A stretch of DNA of 64,000 nucleotides, from contig NZ_BAABHJ010000017.1 of the NCBI RefSeq assembly GCF_039542035.1, forward strand, positions 1 to 64,000, written 5' to 3'. The stretch's first letter is position 1; each line of letters opens with the position of its first letter. The notes under the pieces are model-generated. The model was not told where the DNA came from. It was given only the letters and a program-made list of their open reading frames with translations, and searched no databases. The stretch comes from Actinoallomurus liliacearum. Its GTDB lineage: Bacteria > Actinomycetota > Actinomycetes > Streptosporangiales > Streptosporangiaceae. Made by a program: the position numbers and the translations under genes. Shown here one piece after another: positions 40,901 through 48,227 of this stretch.

Positions 40901-41490
40901 TGCGGCGTGGTCAGGTCGCGGGCCCGCAGCTCCGGGTCCTCCGCGTGCCGGTCGAAGATCGCGTGGAGGGCCTTGCGGCGCTCCTCCAGCGGCGTGATCC
41001 CGGCGAACACGTCGAGGGACTCGCGGCCCAGGGCGAACATCGTCTCCCGGAGCTCGACGTCGTCCCCGGCGTTCTCCACCAGCCACAGGCCGGGCGGCCG
41101 CAGCCGGCCGCCCTGGCTGAACCAGGCGACCGAGTCGCGGACGGGCGGCTCGGGCTTGGCCAGGAACTGGGTGAGCAGCTCGTAGTCGATGTCGCCGCGC
41201 GAGCCCGCCCGGATCGCCGCCGCCCCGAGCAGGAAGGTGAGCAGCGACCACAGCTCCGCGCCCGCCGCGGAGGTGCCCGTCGCGTAGAAGTCGCTGAGCC
41301 CGCCGGTCAGCGCCCGGGCGCGCTCGTCGGCGTCGAACTCGCGGGCGCGCTCGCGGACCTCGTCGTACAGCCCGTCGGGGACACGCCAGGGTCCGTACGC
41401 GTACACGTCCAGGACGGGTTCTTCGGTCAGTAGCAGTTCAAGGTGTTCCGGTAGGCGTGGGGGGCTCACGACGTAGACCTTACGACCCAC
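37942..41490 (-). CDS. Three-module AAA ATPase with tandem CbbX/SpoVK-like domains
   Basis: A 1182-residue cytosolic protein. Residues 1-400 are helical with no known motif. Residues about 395-600 form a degenerate P-loop module (LLSGPDATGKGTAVRL; Walker-B-like VLVIEGLD). D2 (about 636-870) is CbbX-like with Walker A TGNSGTGKSK but Walker B GVLAINDAHNL instead of FIDEA, and AAFFP where the Arg finger normally sits. D3 (about 912-1150) is intact: GNPGTAKTT, GGVLFIDEAYAL, ASRFPTVLRF. Relatives include Rubisco activase CbbX and EccA of type VII secretion, but no secretion or Rubisco genes are near. It is probably a protein-remodelling machine. Confidence 0.85.
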   Translation of the reverse strand: MGRKVYVVSPPRLPEHLELLLTEEPVLDVYAYGPWRVPDGLYDEVRERAREFDADERARALTGGLSDFYATGTSAAGAELWSLLTFLLGAAAIRAGSRGDIDYELLTQFLAKPEPPVRDSVAWFSQGGRLRPPGLWLVENAGDDVELRETMFALGRESLDVFAGITPLEERRKALHAIFDRHAEDPELRARDLTTPHGDLERVWASDLSDETLSALPELAGPTGYLTWACAGWIAAHERLLAAVPGGDPLVTGLARLLLQADAQAVPADLAFAIGVERYESVQERFQHLREGFRADPWQAEVRSWLARGLVAGEADACRAWLDMGLRITGSVQGLPDSAVSPKGRLPVRGFQMDLRRLFRARTVVNPLTAAFAGVPPAEEARTATAAEETGADLVGQPELVTTLAEVLRAGATPRPVRLLLSGPDATGKGTAVRLVEQTLAERGDVREAVWVSDQVFANLHVSDTILYLLARVRECLEGRVLVIEGLDRILALEHCGGAFAEELRRVLERHQKLHVVAACRAGGDERIFDANPALHQHFRVARTREFAEDDYAELFRRAVARRGLTAAREAAVTAGVLLSRTPPLLNLRGARLVEYLAEQCVAAAAARGETEVAVADLPQRVIPGGAADADPMAELDACVGLKSVKNEVRLLVAEAEAARMRREAGMPVAARPRHLVFTGNSGTGKSKVARILGRIYADLGVLSSGHLVEVDRSDLVGEYVSESGPRVRRAVERAHGGVLAINDAHNLMPGDSPRNREAIDVLLAAVQSHPEDLIVVLCGPEGAMNGLLKSDSELAAFFPKQLRFPDLTEDELIEIFQAKATDAGFALREGVLDKVRDLVRAGARDRAAGNARLMINLLDRAVAMQSRRVLDDGVLTDDESLDEIFAEDIPGTLAAGGHIDLPGDPLAEIERLIGLDAVKQEVRLLVAEAKAEQLRRDAGIPIASPTRHMVFTGNPGTAKTTMARLLAAVYAKLGLLSSGHLVEVSRADLVGEYVGQTAPKVRAAVERALGGVLFIDEAYALTPADSGRDYGHEAIAELLKLMEEHRADLVVIVAGYEGPMLRFLEFNPGLASRFPTVLRFPDYTDDELVAIFEVMAADAGFGVAEGVLDAVRSRLRSAARGESFGNARLMRNILDRAVALQAQRITGQEAPDREEIRLLRQEDLPETDAPIDRDERLGQYL

Positions 41491-41538
41491 CGGACGACGG
41501 ACGCAGCCCTCTGAAGATCCGCCGGACCGGTCCGGTCT

Positions 41539-41559
41539 CCCGCCGCGGTCCGCGGCGGG
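41539..41559 (-). terminator. Hairpin after the phd-like gene
   Basis: Perfect 9-base arms (41539-41547 and 41551-41559) around a GTC loop, 14 bases beyond the stop of the leftward antitoxin gene. Confidence 0.5.
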
Positions 41560-41572
41560 CGCTCCGGTCTCG

Positions 41573-41872
41573 TCAGCGCTTCCAGTCGGAGCGGCCGGAC
41601 CGACGTGGGTCCCGGTGCTCCGCCGCGATGCGGAGCGGGCCTGCGGGGCGTGACGGCTGCTCGGGCTCGGGTTCCGCCTCGGCGGGCAGCGGCAGGGTGA
41701 AGCCGATCTCCGCGGGCCGCCGCTCGAGCGCCTCGAGATCCTCCACCGGGACGAGGGCCGCGAGGGGCTTGCCGTGCCGGGTCAGGACGATCCGCTCGCC
41801 GGTGTAGCCGACACGGTTGACGAGCTCCGCGAGGTCGGCCCGGGCCTGCGTCACTGGGACCTCTCGTGTCAT
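41573..41872 (-). CDS. Phd/YefM-family antitoxin without adjacent toxin
   Basis: A 99-residue protein. Residues 1-55 match Phd/YefM: VPVTQARADLAELVNRVGYT, GERIVLTRHGKPLAALVPVE, DLEALE. The C-terminal 40 residues are Pro/Glu- and then Arg-rich (PAEAEPEPEQPSRPAGPL), where toxin binding would normally occur. No RelE/Doc/VapC-like frame lies on either side, so it is an orphan or a stand-alone regulator. TAGAAT is six bases before the ATG (leaderless), and TTCTGTAC boxes in the leader suggest autoregulation. It is divergent from the clpP pair. Confidence 0.8.
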   Translation of the reverse strand: MTREVPVTQARADLAELVNRVGYTGERIVLTRHGKPLAALVPVEDLEALERRPAEIGFTLPLPAEAEPEPEQPSRPAGPLRIAAEHRDPRRSGRSDWKR

Positions 41873-41887
41873 GCAGAGATTCTAGCA

Positions 41888-41917
41888 TTCTGTACGTTCT
41901 TGCTATTCTGTACAGAA
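41888..41917. promoter_or_regulatory. TTCTGTAC repeats between phd and clpP
   Basis: TTCTGTAC occurs at 41888-41895 and again at 41906-41913, 18 bases apart; the second extends to a perfect 12-base palindrome TTCTGTACAGAA (41906-41917). They lie just upstream of the phd start and are the likely Phd operator; they could also touch the clpP promoter. Confidence 0.55.
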
Positions 41918-42000
41918 CTCGAGCCGGTGCGCGGCAGGAGCGCGCCGGCGCGTGGACACCCGCCACGCGTACAGGCGCGCGTGGCAGCGAAGGAGCGCTG

Positions 42001-42618
42001 ATGGACTTCCCGACCCTCGAACCGCGCGCCCGGGTCACCGAGATCCCGCCGGACGTGCACTCCCAGCAGCTCTTCCAGCGGCTGCTCGACCAGCGGATCG
42101 TCTTCATCGGCTCGGAGATCGACGACGACCTGGCCAACCGGGTGTGCTCGCAACTGCTGCTCCTCGCCGCCCAGGACGGGGAGCGCGACATCAAGATCTT
42201 CATCAACTCGCCGGGCGGGTCGATGGACGCGATGTTCGCCATGTTCGACGTGATGCGGTACCTGCCGAACGACGTCTCGACGGTCGCCCTCGGCATGGCC
42301 GCCTCGGCCGGGCAGTTCCTGCTCACGGCGGGCACGCGCGGCAAGCGCTACGCGCTGCGCAACACGCGGATCATGATGCACCAGCCGTCCGGCGGCATCC
42401 GGGGCACCGCCTCAGACATCCGTATCCAGGCCGAGCAGAGCGTGCACATGAAGCACCGGTTCCTGCAGCTCATCGCCGAGCACACCGGCCGGCCGTACGA
42501 GCAGATCGAGCACGACGCCGACCGCGACCGCTACTTCACCGCCGAGGAGGCCCGCGAGTACGGCCTCATCGACCACGTCGTCACCAGCGCCCTCGAGGCC
42601 GGAGGCGTCGCCCCATGA
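42001..42618 (+). CDS. clpP: ATP-dependent Clp protease proteolytic subunit (first of pair)
   Basis: A 205-residue serine protease subunit that forms the Clp barrel. Catalytic Ser lies in LGMAASAGQFLL, His in IMMHQPSGG, and Asp in DADRDRYFTAEEAREYGLID. The N-terminus matches mature ClpP with little propeptide. The ATG at 42001 follows GAAGGAG; the longer frame extends through the promoter. It overlaps the second clpP by ATGA. No tig or clpX gene flanks the pair, unlike the main housekeeping clpP1P2 locus, so this may be an additional set. Confidence 0.95.
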   Translation: MDFPTLEPRARVTEIPPDVHSQQLFQRLLDQRIVFIGSEIDDDLANRVCSQLLLLAAQDGERDIKIFINSPGGSMDAMFAMFDVMRYLPNDVSTVALGMAASAGQFLLTAGTRGKRYALRNTRIMMHQPSGGIRGTASDIRIQAEQSVHMKHRFLQLIAEHTGRPYEQIEHDADRDRYFTAEEAREYGLIDHVVTSALEAGGVAP

Positions 42619-43226
42619 GGAACCCCGTCGCCAGGTACATCCTGCCGTCCTACGTCGAGCGCACCTCATACGGGATGAAGGAGAGCAACCCGTACAACAA
42701 GCTGTTCGAGGAGCGCATCGTCTTCGTCGGCGCGCCCATCGACGACACGCTCGCCAACGACGTCATCGCGCAGCTCATCGCCCTGGAGGGGATGGACCCG
42801 GACCGGGTCATCAGCCTGTACATCAACTCCCCCGGCGGCTCTCTCACCGCGATGACGGCGATCTACGACACGATGCAGTTCGTCAAGCCGCAGATCGAGA
42901 CGACCTGCATCGGCCAGGCCGCCTCGGCCGCCGCCGTGCTACTCGCGGCGGGCGCGACCGGCAAGCGCGCCGCGCTGCCGCACTCGCGCATCGTGATCCA
43001 CCAGCCGAGCACCGAGGGCGGCTACGGCCAGACCAGCGACATGGAGATCCAGGCCCAGGAGATCATCCGGCTGCGCGAGCAGCTCGAGACCATCCTGGCC
43101 CGGCACTCCGGCCGGCCGGCCGAGCAGGTCCGCTCCGACATCGAACGGGACCGCTACCTCACGGCCGAGGAGGCCCGCGAGTACGGCCTGATCGACGAGA
43201 TCATCACCAGCCGCAAGCCGGGCTGA
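42615..43226 (+). CDS. clpP: ATP-dependent Clp protease proteolytic subunit (second of pair)
   Basis: A 203-residue ClpP with catalytic Ser in GQAASAAAVLLAAG, His in RIVIHQPSTEGG, and Asp in DIERDRYLTAEEAREYGLID. An N-terminal extension (RNPVARYILPSYVERTSYGM) is the usual ClpP2-type propeptide region. It starts 4 bases inside the first clpP (ATGA), with GGAGG upstream, so both subunits are made together and probably form a mixed barrel. A strong hairpin follows. Confidence 0.95.
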   Translation: MRNPVARYILPSYVERTSYGMKESNPYNKLFEERIVFVGAPIDDTLANDVIAQLIALEGMDPDRVISLYINSPGGSLTAMTAIYDTMQFVKPQIETTCIGQAASAAAVLLAAGATGKRAALPHSRIVIHQPSTEGGYGQTSDMEIQAQEIIRLREQLETILARHSGRPAEQVRSDIERDRYLTAEEAREYGLIDEIITSRKPG

Positions 43227-43235
43227 CGAATCACC

Positions 43236-43277
43236 GCCGAGGATCTCCGTCGTCAGGGCGACGGAGATCCTCGGCGT
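43236..43277. terminator. 18-bp perfect hairpin between clpP and MFS
   Basis: Arms 43236-43253 and 43260-43277 are perfectly complementary over 18 bases with a 6-base loop, between convergent stop codons. Probably a bidirectional terminator. Confidence 0.75.
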
Positions 43278-43284
43278 AAGGGCC

Positions 43285-44397
43285 TCAGCTCGGGAGTGCC
43301 TGCGCCGTTCGAAGTGGCGAGAAGAACGTCGGCACCCAGACCAGGGCGAACAGCACCGCACCGGCCCACAGTGCCGCCCGGACGCCGACGAACTGACCGA
43401 GCAGACCGGCGAGCGCTCCACCGACCGCCAGTGCCCCGGTCAGGACGAAGCGCATGGTGGCGTTCATCCGGCCCAGGAGCCGATCCGGCGTGACCGCCTG
43501 CCGGAAGCTCACCTTGATCACGTTGTCCACGCCGACCTTGAACGTGATGAGCAGCCAGGCGGTGGCGGCGAGCCAGAGCGCCGGACCACGGTCGACGAGT
43601 GCGACGCAGATTCCGGTCGGCGCGATCGCCAGGCCCACGAGCCACAGGACCCGGCCCGATCCGAGGCGGCGAGCGAGCCGGCGGGCGGACAGCGACCCCA
43701 GCAGCGTGCCGGCGCCGCCCACGGCGAAGAAGACGCCGATGGCGCCGCCGGGCAGACCCAGACGGACGAAGACGACGGGAAGCATCGTCTGGCACAGCTG
43801 GATGGCGAGGTTCGTGCACGTGCCGGCGAGGGCGATGGGACGCAGGACGGCGTGGCCGAACACGTAACGGACGCCCTCCCCGATGTCGCGCCGGAGCGCC
43901 GTGGTGCCGGCGTGCCGCGGCCGCGGCTCGGGCCGCCGGACGCGCAGCAGGAACACCGCCGACCCGAGGTACGTGGCCGCGTCGAGCCCGATCGCGGCGG
44001 GCGCGGAGACGAGAGTGACCAGGAGCCCGCCCACACCACGCCCGCCGATCTCCGTGACCGCGCCGAGCGTCACCAGGCGGGCGTTGGCCCGGCCCAGCCG
44101 GTCGTGGCCGACCAGGTGAGGCAGATGGCTCTGCGCGGCCACGTCGAAGAAGACGGTGCACACCCCCGTGACCAGCACGACGCCGTAGAGCTGATAGATC
44201 TTCAGGACGCGGAGGAGCCAGGCGAGCGGCACCGAGCCGAACACGACGGCGCGGGCCAGATCGGCGGCGATCATCAGCGGACGCTTGCGCATGCGGTCGG
44301 TCCAGGCGCCCGCCGGCAGGCCGATGAGGAGGAAGGCCAACGTGCTGAGCGCCGCCGGCAGGCCGACCTGTCCCGGAGACGCGCGCAGGGCCAGCAC
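43285..44397 (-). pseudogene. MFS transporter with damaged 5' end
   Basis: The frame encodes 370 residues of a drug/siderophore-type MFS (MFS_3-like): LPAALSTLAFLLIGLPAGAW, TDRMRKRPLMIAADLARAVV, LLVTLVSAPAAIGLDAATYL and FRQAVTPDRLLGRMNATMRF. The first transmembrane helix is missing. Reading in frame upstream gives VTARRRGALRRWTSAVLALR, which looks like the normal N-terminus joined by a deletion of about 20-25 residues, and the first codon is GTC rather than GTG. The only usable start is GTG 44397, which gives a pump without helix 1. It follows the MmyB-type regulator by 6 bases. Probably non-functional. Confidence 0.7.
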
Positions 44398-44448
44398 CGC
44401 CGACGTCCACCGGCGAAGCGCTCCTCGCCGCCGCGCAGTGACAGGTGC

Positions 44449-45258
44449 CTAGAAGACGACGGGCGGCCTGGAACCGGTGTGATCTGCGGGCGAGTAGACG
44501 GTCAGCCGGAGCGCCGGATCCTCGTTGGACTGGAAGGTGGCGTACTCGAAGACGAGCGGGCCCTCGGACGGATGGTGCAGTCGCTTCCGTCCGGAACCGG
44601 CGGGTAGGACGTCGTGCCGTTCCCACCAGGTGGCGAACTCCGGGCAGCCGCGGCGGAGCCGGTCGGCGAGCGCGGTGAACGCCGGATCCGGTGCCCACAG
44701 GTCGTGCGCCGCGCGGAACTGCGCCGTGGCATGCCTGGCCTGGTCGGTCCAGCCGTCGCCGAAGAGACGCCGGGCCTCGGGCGTGAGCAGCAGGTAGACG
44801 AGGACGTTGCGGTCGTCCGCGCCGAGGCGGCCGAAGTCGGTGAACAGCCGGGCCGCCTCGGCGTTCCACGCCAGCACGTCCCAGCGGCGGCCGGTGACGT
44901 ACGCGGGCGCGCCGAGTCCCTCGACCAGGCGCCTGGTCCCCTCCGACACCTGCTCCCGGACGAAGGGCTCACGCGCCGGAGAACATGCCAGTCTCCGCAG
45001 GTGGTCCCGGTCGGTGGCGTCCAGGCGGAGCGCCTCGGCGAGGGCGTCGATCGTGGTGGTCGACGGGCTTCCGGCCCGCCCCTGCTCGAGGCGGACGTAC
45101 CAGTCGATCCCGATGCCGGCCAGTTCGGCGACCTCTTCCCGCCGGAGGCCCGGCGTCCGGCGACGTCGCCGCTCGGGGAGTCCCACCGTCTCGGGACTCA
45201 GCCGCTCCCGCCGGGACCGTAGGAAGTCACCGAGTCCGCGACCGGCCGGCTCGCGCAT
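44449..45258 (-). CDS. XRE-family regulator with MmyB-like ligand domain
   Basis: A 269-residue regulator. The N-terminal HTH reads GLGDFLRSRRERLSPETVGL, RTPGLRREEVAELAGIGIDW and YVRLEQGRAGSPSTTTIDAL, diagnostic of this actinobacterial family. The C-terminal MmyB-like PAS-fold domain (YVTGRRWDVLAWNAEAARLF, LTPEARRLFGDGWTDQARHA, FATWWERHDVLPAGSGRKRL) binds a hydrophobic ligand, often a fatty acid. The ATG at 45258 is preferred to the 45339 frame because family homologues start there. It is divergent from the ADH-like gene, its probable target, and upstream of the damaged MFS. Confidence 0.9.
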   Translation of the reverse strand: MREPAGRGLGDFLRSRRERLSPETVGLPERRRRRTPGLRREEVAELAGIGIDWYVRLEQGRAGSPSTTTIDALAEALRLDATDRDHLRRLACSPAREPFVREQVSEGTRRLVEGLGAPAYVTGRRWDVLAWNAEAARLFTDFGRLGADDRNVLVYLLLTPEARRLFGDGWTDQARHATAQFRAAHDLWAPDPAFTALADRLRRGCPEFATWWERHDVLPAGSGRKRLHHPSEGPLVFEYATFQSNEDPALRLTVYSPADHTGSRPPVVF

Positions 45259-45377
45259 GATCGCCGCCTTCGCTGGGTGGTACTGGCCGATCCCAGGACG
45301 ATACCGGGCCTGGATACGCCCGCTCGGGTGGCCCACCATCGATCGCGCAATCGGCCGATCGAACGAGAGGAACCACC

Positions 45378-46457
45378 ATGAAGGCCGCGGTGTTGCAGGA
45401 ATTCGGCCGCCCCCTGTCGGTGGAGGACGTGCCGGACCCGGTCTTGGGGACCGGCGAGGTGATCGTTGATGTCGTCGCGGCGGCCGTGCTGCCGTACGCG
45501 GCGGAGGTCTTCAGTGGCGAGCGCAGGTACCTGCTGACCCTGCCGGTGACGCCCGGTGCCGGCGCCGTGGGCCGGGTCCGCGAGGTCGGGCCGGACGCCA
45601 CCCGCCTCACTCCGGGGCAGTGGGTGCTGTGCGACCCGACCATACGCTCCCGCGACCACGCGCTGACGCCGGACATCACCCTGCAGGGGCTGAGCGGCCG
45701 GGGCGAGGGCGGGCTGCGCCTGCAGCGGCACTTCGGTCAGGGCTCGTACGCCGAACGACTCCTGGTGCCCACCGAGAACGCCGTCCCGCTCGGTTCGATC
45801 GACCCGGCCGACGCGGCGCGGTGGGCCGCACTCAGCCTGTGCCTCGTCCCGTACGGCGGGCTCCTCGCGGGCGACCTGCAGGCGGGCGAGACGGTCTTGG
45901 TCAGCGGCGCGACCGGCAACTTCGGCGGCGCCGCGGTGGCCGTCGCGCTGGCGATGGGCGCCGCCTGCGTCATCGCGCCGGGACGCAACGAGGAGGCGCT
46001 GCGCGGGCTCGAGCGCCGGTTCGGCCCGCAGGTCCGGACCGTACGGCTCTCCGGCGCGGAGGACCGGGACCGGGGCCAGATGATGGCCGCGGCGCCCGGG
46101 CCGATCGACCTCGTCCTGGATCTGCTGCCTCCCTCCGCCGGGACGACGCCCGTGCGCGCCGCCGCGATGACCGTCCGCGAATACGGCCGGGTGGTGCTGA
46201 TGGGCGGGGTCGGCATGCTGGGCGGCGCCGACCTCGCCCTCCCCTACCCGTGGCTGATGCGGAACAACGTCACCGTGCGCGGCCAGTGGTTGTACCCGCG
46301 CCACGCCCCCGCCCGCTTCATCGAACTGGCCCGCTGCGGACGGCTGGACCTCGGCCTGTTCTGCGTCACCGAGTTCGCCCTCGACGAGGCGGACGAGGCC
46401 GTGGCCCACGCCGCCCGGCACGCCGCGCCGTTCAGCCTGACCGTCATCCGGCCCTGA
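45378..46457 (+). CDS. Zinc-free alcohol dehydrogenase/quinone oxidoreductase-like protein
   Basis: A 359-residue medium-chain reductase. The GroES-like half has MKAAVLQEFGRPLSVEDVPD and LPVTPGAGAVGRVREVGPDA; the Rossmann half has VLVSGATGNFGGAAVAVALA, an NADPH loop of the GxxGxxG type. The structural and catalytic zinc Cys residues are not in place, so it is QOR-like. GAGAGGAACC precedes the ATG. It is divergent from the MmyB-type regulator across 119 bases, where two CGATCG hexamers (45340 and 45356) could be operator halves. Substrate unknown. Confidence 0.85.
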   Translation: MKAAVLQEFGRPLSVEDVPDPVLGTGEVIVDVVAAAVLPYAAEVFSGERRYLLTLPVTPGAGAVGRVREVGPDATRLTPGQWVLCDPTIRSRDHALTPDITLQGLSGRGEGGLRLQRHFGQGSYAERLLVPTENAVPLGSIDPADAARWAALSLCLVPYGGLLAGDLQAGETVLVSGATGNFGGAAVAVALAMGAACVIAPGRNEEALRGLERRFGPQVRTVRLSGAEDRDRGQMMAAAPGPIDLVLDLLPPSAGTTPVRAAAMTVREYGRVVLMGGVGMLGGADLALPYPWLMRNNVTVRGQWLYPRHAPARFIELARCGRLDLGLFCVTEFALDEADEAVAHAARHAAPFSLTVIRP

Positions 46458-46469
46458 CCCGGCTCACCG

Positions 46470-47099
46470 TCACGGGCGCCTGCGGGCGCGCAGGACGGTG
46501 TCGTGGATCGTGACCTCGTTGCCGTCGTGGTCGGTGGCCGGCCGGGGCCTGGCGTCGGCGGCGACGACGTCCCAGCGGCCGGGGTCGAGGACGGCCACGA
46601 CGTCCTCGGCGGTGAAGAACAGCTCCGGGATGGGCGGCCGCTGGATCGTGGTCTGCAGGTCCAGCGGGTGGTGGCCGACGATGAGCAGTGTGCCGCCCGG
46701 CGCGACGGACGCCGCCATCCGGCGGAAGAACGCCTCGCGAGACGCGGCGAGGTGCACGTAGTGGGTGGAGACCAGGTCGAACCGCTCCTCGGGGGGCGCC
46801 CACTCGGTCAGGTCGGCCTGCGCCCAGTCGATCCGGCCTGCGGCGTCGGCGTCGAGGGACTCGGCGTGCTCGCGCGCGCGGCGGAGCGCGGCGGTGGCGA
46901 AGTCCACCGCCGTGACCCGCCAGCCGCGGGAGGCGAGCCAGATGGCGTCGGCGCCCTCCCCGCAGCCCGCGTCCAGGGCCGTGCCGGGCGCGAGGTCCTC
47001 GGCCTCCGCCACGAGCTGTGGATTGGGCCGTCCGCTCCAGACGTGGGTGTGGCCGGCGTACCGCTCTTCCCAGAAGTCCTTGCCGAACTCTTCGGGCAC
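46470..47099 (-). CDS. Class I SAM-dependent methyltransferase
   Basis: A 209-residue enzyme with the motif GTALDAGCGEGADAIWLASR (motif I), VTAVDFATAALRRAREHAES (post-I), FDLVSTHYVHLAASREAFFR (motif IV) and GGTLLIVGHHPLDL. The N-terminal WEERYAGHTHVWSGRPNPQL is the hallmark of the TehB/thiopurine-like methyltransferase subgroup found beside thioredoxin-reductase-like genes. The GTG at 47099 follows AAAGGGA. It is the second gene of an operon with the FAD oxidoreductase and converges on the ADH gene with a 12-base gap. Confidence 0.88.
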   Translation of the reverse strand: MPEEFGKDFWEERYAGHTHVWSGRPNPQLVAEAEDLAPGTALDAGCGEGADAIWLASRGWRVTAVDFATAALRRAREHAESLDADAAGRIDWAQADLTEWAPPEERFDLVSTHYVHLAASREAFFRRMAASVAPGGTLLIVGHHPLDLQTTIQRPPIPELFFTAEDVVAVLDPGRWDVVAADARPRPATDHDGNEVTIHDTVLRARRRP

Positions 47100-47131
47100 G
47101 ATGATTCCCTTTCGTCGTTCAGAGAGCGCGT

Positions 47132-48148
47132 TCAGATGCCGTGGCGACGGTCGCCCATCGCCTGTTCGCAGAGGCGGGATTCGGACTCGGCCGAGAAGGG
47201 GTCCCGGCGGGCGGCGACCGCCTGGCGGGTCTCCTCGGCGATGAGGTCGGCGTTGATCTGGGCCCCCGCCATGGTGCCCGCCGCGGCGGCGGCGCCGACC
47301 TGGGCTGCCGGATCGGTGACGTTCCCGGCGGCCCACACCCCGGGGACCTCGGTACGGCCGGTCGCGTCCGCGGGGATGTACTGGCCGATCCCTGCCGGGT
47401 GTTCCGCCGGCCGCAGCCCGAGTCCGGCCAGGAAGCCCGCGCGCACCACGATCCGGGACGCGACCACGAGCGCCTCGCGCCCGACGACCGTGCCGTCGCG
47501 CAGCCGTACGCCCACGAGACGGTCCCCGTCGATCTCCACCGAGGCGACCTCGCCGTGGACGATCCCGACGCCGCGGGCGGTCAGCTCCTCCGTCTGCTCG
47601 TCGCCCGGCGGCAGGGTGTGGGCGAAGTACGTGACATCGGCGCTCAGCTGCCGGAACAGCAACGCCTGATGCACCGACATCGGACCGGTGGCCAGCACGC
47701 CGACGGCCTGGTCGCGCACCTCCCAGCCGTGACAGTACGGGCAGTGCAGCACGTCCCGGCCCCAGCGGGCGCGCAGGCCCGGGATGTCCGGCAGCTCGTC
47801 GACCGCGCCGGCGGCGACCAGCAGCCGGCGCGCGTGCACCGCCCGGCCGTCGGTCAGCGCCACCGCGAACCCGTCCTTCTCGCGGGTCACGGCGCCGACC
47901 TCGCCGGGCATCACCTGGCCGCCGTAGCCGCGGACCTCCGCCCGGCCGCGCTCCAGCAGCTCGACCGGTGGAATCCCCTCACGGGCCAGGAGATTGTGCA
48001 CGCCCGCGGCCGGGACGTTGCGCGGCGAACCCGCGTCGACCACCAGCACCGTACGCCGCGACCGGGCCAGGGCCAGCGCCCCGCTCAACCCCGCCGCGCC
48101 GCCGCCGACCACCACCACGTCATAGCCGTCTTTCCGCAGATCGGTCAC
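47132..48148 (-). CDS. Thioredoxin reductase-like FAD/NAD(P) oxidoreductase
   Basis: A 338-residue flavoprotein. The FAD site is YDVVVVGGGAAGLSGALALA; HCPYCHGWEV carries the redox-active CxxC; VGVLATGPMSVHQALLFRQL replaces the usual NAD(P)H GxGxxA loop; WAAGNVTDPAAQVGAAAAAG is the C-terminal FAD motif. Proteins of this type include thioredoxin reductases and dithiol oxidases. The GTG at 48148 follows GGAGGTGG. It is divergent from the XRE-cupin regulator and heads an operon with a methyltransferase. Electron donor and partner are not certain. Confidence 0.88.
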   Translation of the reverse strand: MTDLRKDGYDVVVVGGGAAGLSGALALARSRRTVLVVDAGSPRNVPAAGVHNLLAREGIPPVELLERGRAEVRGYGGQVMPGEVGAVTREKDGFAVALTDGRAVHARRLLVAAGAVDELPDIPGLRARWGRDVLHCPYCHGWEVRDQAVGVLATGPMSVHQALLFRQLSADVTYFAHTLPPGDEQTEELTARGVGIVHGEVASVEIDGDRLVGVRLRDGTVVGREALVVASRIVVRAGFLAGLGLRPAEHPAGIGQYIPADATGRTEVPGVWAAGNVTDPAAQVGAAAAAGTMAGAQINADLIAEETRQAVAARRDPFSAESESRLCEQAMGDRRHGI

Positions 48149-48203
48149 TTCGACCACCTCCACGGAGAGGATGCGGAGCCGCTGGCCGTTACCGCAAGCT
48201 CCG

Positions 48204-48218
48204 TTGCCGGTCTGGCAA
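48204..48218. promoter_or_regulatory. Palindrome in the FAD oxidoreductase / XRE divergent promoter
   Basis: TTGCCGGTCTGGCAA has perfect 5-base arms around a 5-base centre and lies 10 bases before the XRE start. It is a likely operator for the XRE-cupin regulator. Confidence 0.55.
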
Positions 48219-48227
48219 AATGGGGCC

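Noticed and set aside
38353..41433. 1026-codon open frame on the plus strand
   Set aside because: It is antisense to the three-module AAA gene; its translation is His/Gln/Arg/Asp-rich without any domain, as expected of a shadow frame in high-GC DNA.
41573..41872. Complete type II toxin-antitoxin pair
   Set aside because: Only the Phd-like antitoxin is present; neither flank encodes a toxin-like protein (clpP on one side, AAA gene on the other).
45340..45361. Two CGATCG hexamers as a firm operator
   Set aside because: Each is a short palindrome common in GC-rich DNA; spacing alone is weak evidence, so it is only mentioned with the ADH gene.
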